Shown here: positions 62,763 through 64,000 of the stretch, piece by piece
Layout: the number at the start of each line of letters is the position of its first letter
How positions within the stretch are numbered: position 1 is the stretch's first letter
Source of the DNA: Bradyrhizobium sp. NFR13
GTDB lineage: Bacteria; Pseudomonadota; Alphaproteobacteria; Rhizobiales; Xanthobacteraceae
Direction of reading: 5' to 3'
Length of the DNA stretch: 64,000 nt
Assembly: GCF_900114605.1 (NCBI RefSeq)
Contig: NZ_FOTP01000002.1
Span: 744,001 to 808,000, forward strand
Position numbers and translations under genes: made by a program
Notes under the pieces: model-generated
What the model was told of the DNA's origin: nothing
What the model saw: the letters and a program-made list of their open reading frames with translations, nothing else
Database searches by the model: none

Positions 62763-63893
62763 ATGGCGTCGCCAACTCGCGCGCGGTCACTGCGTGCACT
62801 TGCTATAGCCGCACTCACGCTCGCTGCGCTCTCTCTCGCACCTCCCCGGTCCCGCGCCGCCGACATCCCCCGCTTCGAGGTCGATGCGTCCTGGCCGAAA
62901 CCGCTGCCGAACAACTGGATCCTCGGCCAGGTCGGCGGCATCACCACCGACAAGGACGGCCATATCTGGGTGATCCATCGCCCGCGCTCGCTGACCGATG
63001 ACGAGAAAGGCGCAGCGCTCAATCCGCCGCGCTCGAAATGCTGCGTCTCCGCACCGCCCGTATTGGAGTTCGATGCCGCCGGCAATCTGCTGCGCTCATG
63101 GGGCGGGCCCGGCGAAGGCTATGAATGGGTCGGCCGCGAGCATGGCATCGAGGTCAGCGACGATGGTTTCGTCTGGGTCGGCGGCAATCTGGACAACGAC
63201 AATGCAATCCTGAAATTCACCACCGACGGCAAGTTCGTGATGCAGATCGGCAAGATCGCGCCGAGCAAGGGCAGCAACGACACCACGCAGCTCGGCAAGC
63301 CCGCTGAAACTGCCATCGACAAGGAGGCCAACGAAATCTACGTCGCCGACGGCTATGGCAACCGCCGCGTCATCGTGTTCGACGCCACCACCGGCGCCTA
63401 CAAGCGCCACTGGGGCGCCTATGGCAACAAGCCGAATGACGACAAGCAGGCGGCTTACGATCCGAACGCGCCAGTGTCACAGCAATTCGCCAACCCCGTC
63501 CATTGCGTAAAGCTCGCCAATGACGGCCTCGTCTATGTCTGCGACCGCATCAACAACCGCGTGCAGGTGTTCAAGAAGGACGGCTCATTCGTGAAAGAAT
63601 GGTTCTACGAAAAGGCTACGCTCGGCAACGGCGCGGTGTGGGATCTCGCGGTGTGGCCCGATCCGAAGCAGACATGGCTACTGACGGCGGACGGCGAGAA
63701 CAACGAGATCCGCGTCATCAATCGCGACGACGGCAAGGTCGTCGGCACCTTCGGCCGCAACGGCCGCCAGGCCGGCCAGTTCCACTGGATTCACGCCATG
63801 GCGGTGGACGCCAAGGGCAATGTCTACACGGCCGAGGTCGACACCGGAAAGCGCATCCAGAAATTCAAACTGGTATCGGATGCGCTGAAGTAG
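62763..63893 (+). CDS. Exported NHL-repeat beta-propeller protein
   Basis: A 376-residue protein with a signal peptide (LRALAIAALTLAALSLAPP, cleavage near SRAAD, residue 33). The mature part repeats the NHL pattern of D-x-x-G-x-(I/V)-(Y/W)-V, for example DKDGHIWVIHRP, DDGFVWVGG, NEIYVADGYGNRRV and GLVYVCDRINNRVQVF, making a six-bladed propeller. Two cysteines (KCCVS) are near residue 95. Relatives are annotated as peptidyl-glycine amidating-like or scaffold proteins; no catalytic residues are identified. The remaining 107 bases after the stop hold nothing I can support. Confidence 0.85.
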   Translation: MASPTRARSLRALAIAALTLAALSLAPPRSRAADIPRFEVDASWPKPLPNNWILGQVGGITTDKDGHIWVIHRPRSLTDDEKGAALNPPRSKCCVSAPPVLEFDAAGNLLRSWGGPGEGYEWVGREHGIEVSDDGFVWVGGNLDNDNAILKFTTDGKFVMQIGKIAPSKGSNDTTQLGKPAETAIDKEANEIYVADGYGNRRVIVFDATTGAYKRHWGAYGNKPNDDKQAAYDPNAPVSQQFANPVHCVKLANDGLVYVCDRINNRVQVFKKDGSFVKEWFYEKATLGNGAVWDLAVWPDPKQTWLLTADGENNEIRVINRDDGKVVGTFGRNGRQAGQFHWIHAMAVDAKGNVYTAEVDTGKRIQKFKLVSDALK

Positions 63894-64000
63894 CCGTCGC
63901 GATCGCCGTCGATCGCAGCCTGATCGACGCGCGTCGTTCCCCGACGATGCGCGCCGCATGCTCATGCATGCGGACAATCACGCTGTCCGTCATCGAGTCG

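Noticed and set aside
1-64000. Search by eye for tRNA, rRNA, CRISPR, IS or prophage genes
   Set aside because: No tRNA T-loop/acceptor pairs, spaced repeats, transposase or phage gene patterns were found; a covariance-model scan would be decisive.

Overview
The window looks like chromosomal DNA of an alphaproteobacterium of the Bradyrhizobium/Rhodopseudomonas/Afipia group (Nitrobacteraceae). The basis is high GC with strong third-position GC bias, recognisable rhizobial protein versions (HdaA, the LptF-LptG-LptD-SurA-PdxA-RsmA string, a DUF2232 gene between rpsR and rplI), and imperfect palindromic repeats of the ATGGCCGGG...CCCGGCCAT type that I associate with this group. About 60 protein genes are packed closely. 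I saw no rRNA, tRNA, CRISPR array, insertion sequence or prophage.

Layout. 1-3.4 kb: start of ppk, hdaA and a CDP-alcohol phosphatidyltransferase on the minus strand, divergent from purM-purN. 3.5-13.4 kb: a mixed stretch with two alpha/beta hydrolases, a fatty acid desaturase facing a TetR regulator, a membrane class III cyclase, a lysine-tailed small protein, a cold shock protein, an outer-membrane barrel protein, a TerC protein and ndk. 13.6-18.9 kb: a His/Gly-rich secreted protein, a NepR-like small protein, an ABC-F ATPase, a lipoprotein, holC and pepA. 19.4-27.1 kb: an envelope cluster (lptF, lptG, lptD, surA-like) continuing into pdxA and rsmA. 27.1-34.8 kb: an MFS transporter, an unusual HdeD-domain/papain-like fusion, an alcohol dehydrogenase, and a four-gene ABC importer operon. 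34.9-42.2 kb: a LOG-like protein, gmk, yicC, mltG and the fatty acid genes fabF, acpP, fabG, fabD, all on the minus strand. 42.6-51.2 kb: the conserved string rpsF-rpsR-DUF2232-rplI...dnaB-alr, with a cytochrome c-like gene and a cyclopropane fatty acid synthase between rplI and dnaB. 51.1-57.5 kb: accessory genes between alr and radA (tautomerase, TSUP permease, a three-PAS GGDEF-EAL protein, a repeat-rich exported protein, an SGNH hydrolase). 57.8-63.9 kb: radA, cvpA, purF, a short-chain dehydrogenase bracketed by two palindromic repeats, and an NHL beta-propeller protein.

How the genes fit together. Most are housekeeping: purine synthesis (purM, purN, purF), replication (dnaB, hdaA, holC, radA), lipid and envelope building (fab genes, desaturase, cfa, lptDFG, surA, mltG, alr) and translation (rpsF, rpsR, rplI, rsmA, ABC-F). 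Signalling is represented by the cyclase, the GGDEF-EAL protein and a possible orphan NepR-type anti-sigma factor. The least explained items are the HdeD-papain fusion, the cytochrome with a 250-residue Pro/Ala/Glu tail, the tandem-repeat exported protein, and the palindromic elements. I did not find a convincing large undescribed multi-gene system; the strongest leads are single genes and non-coding structures.
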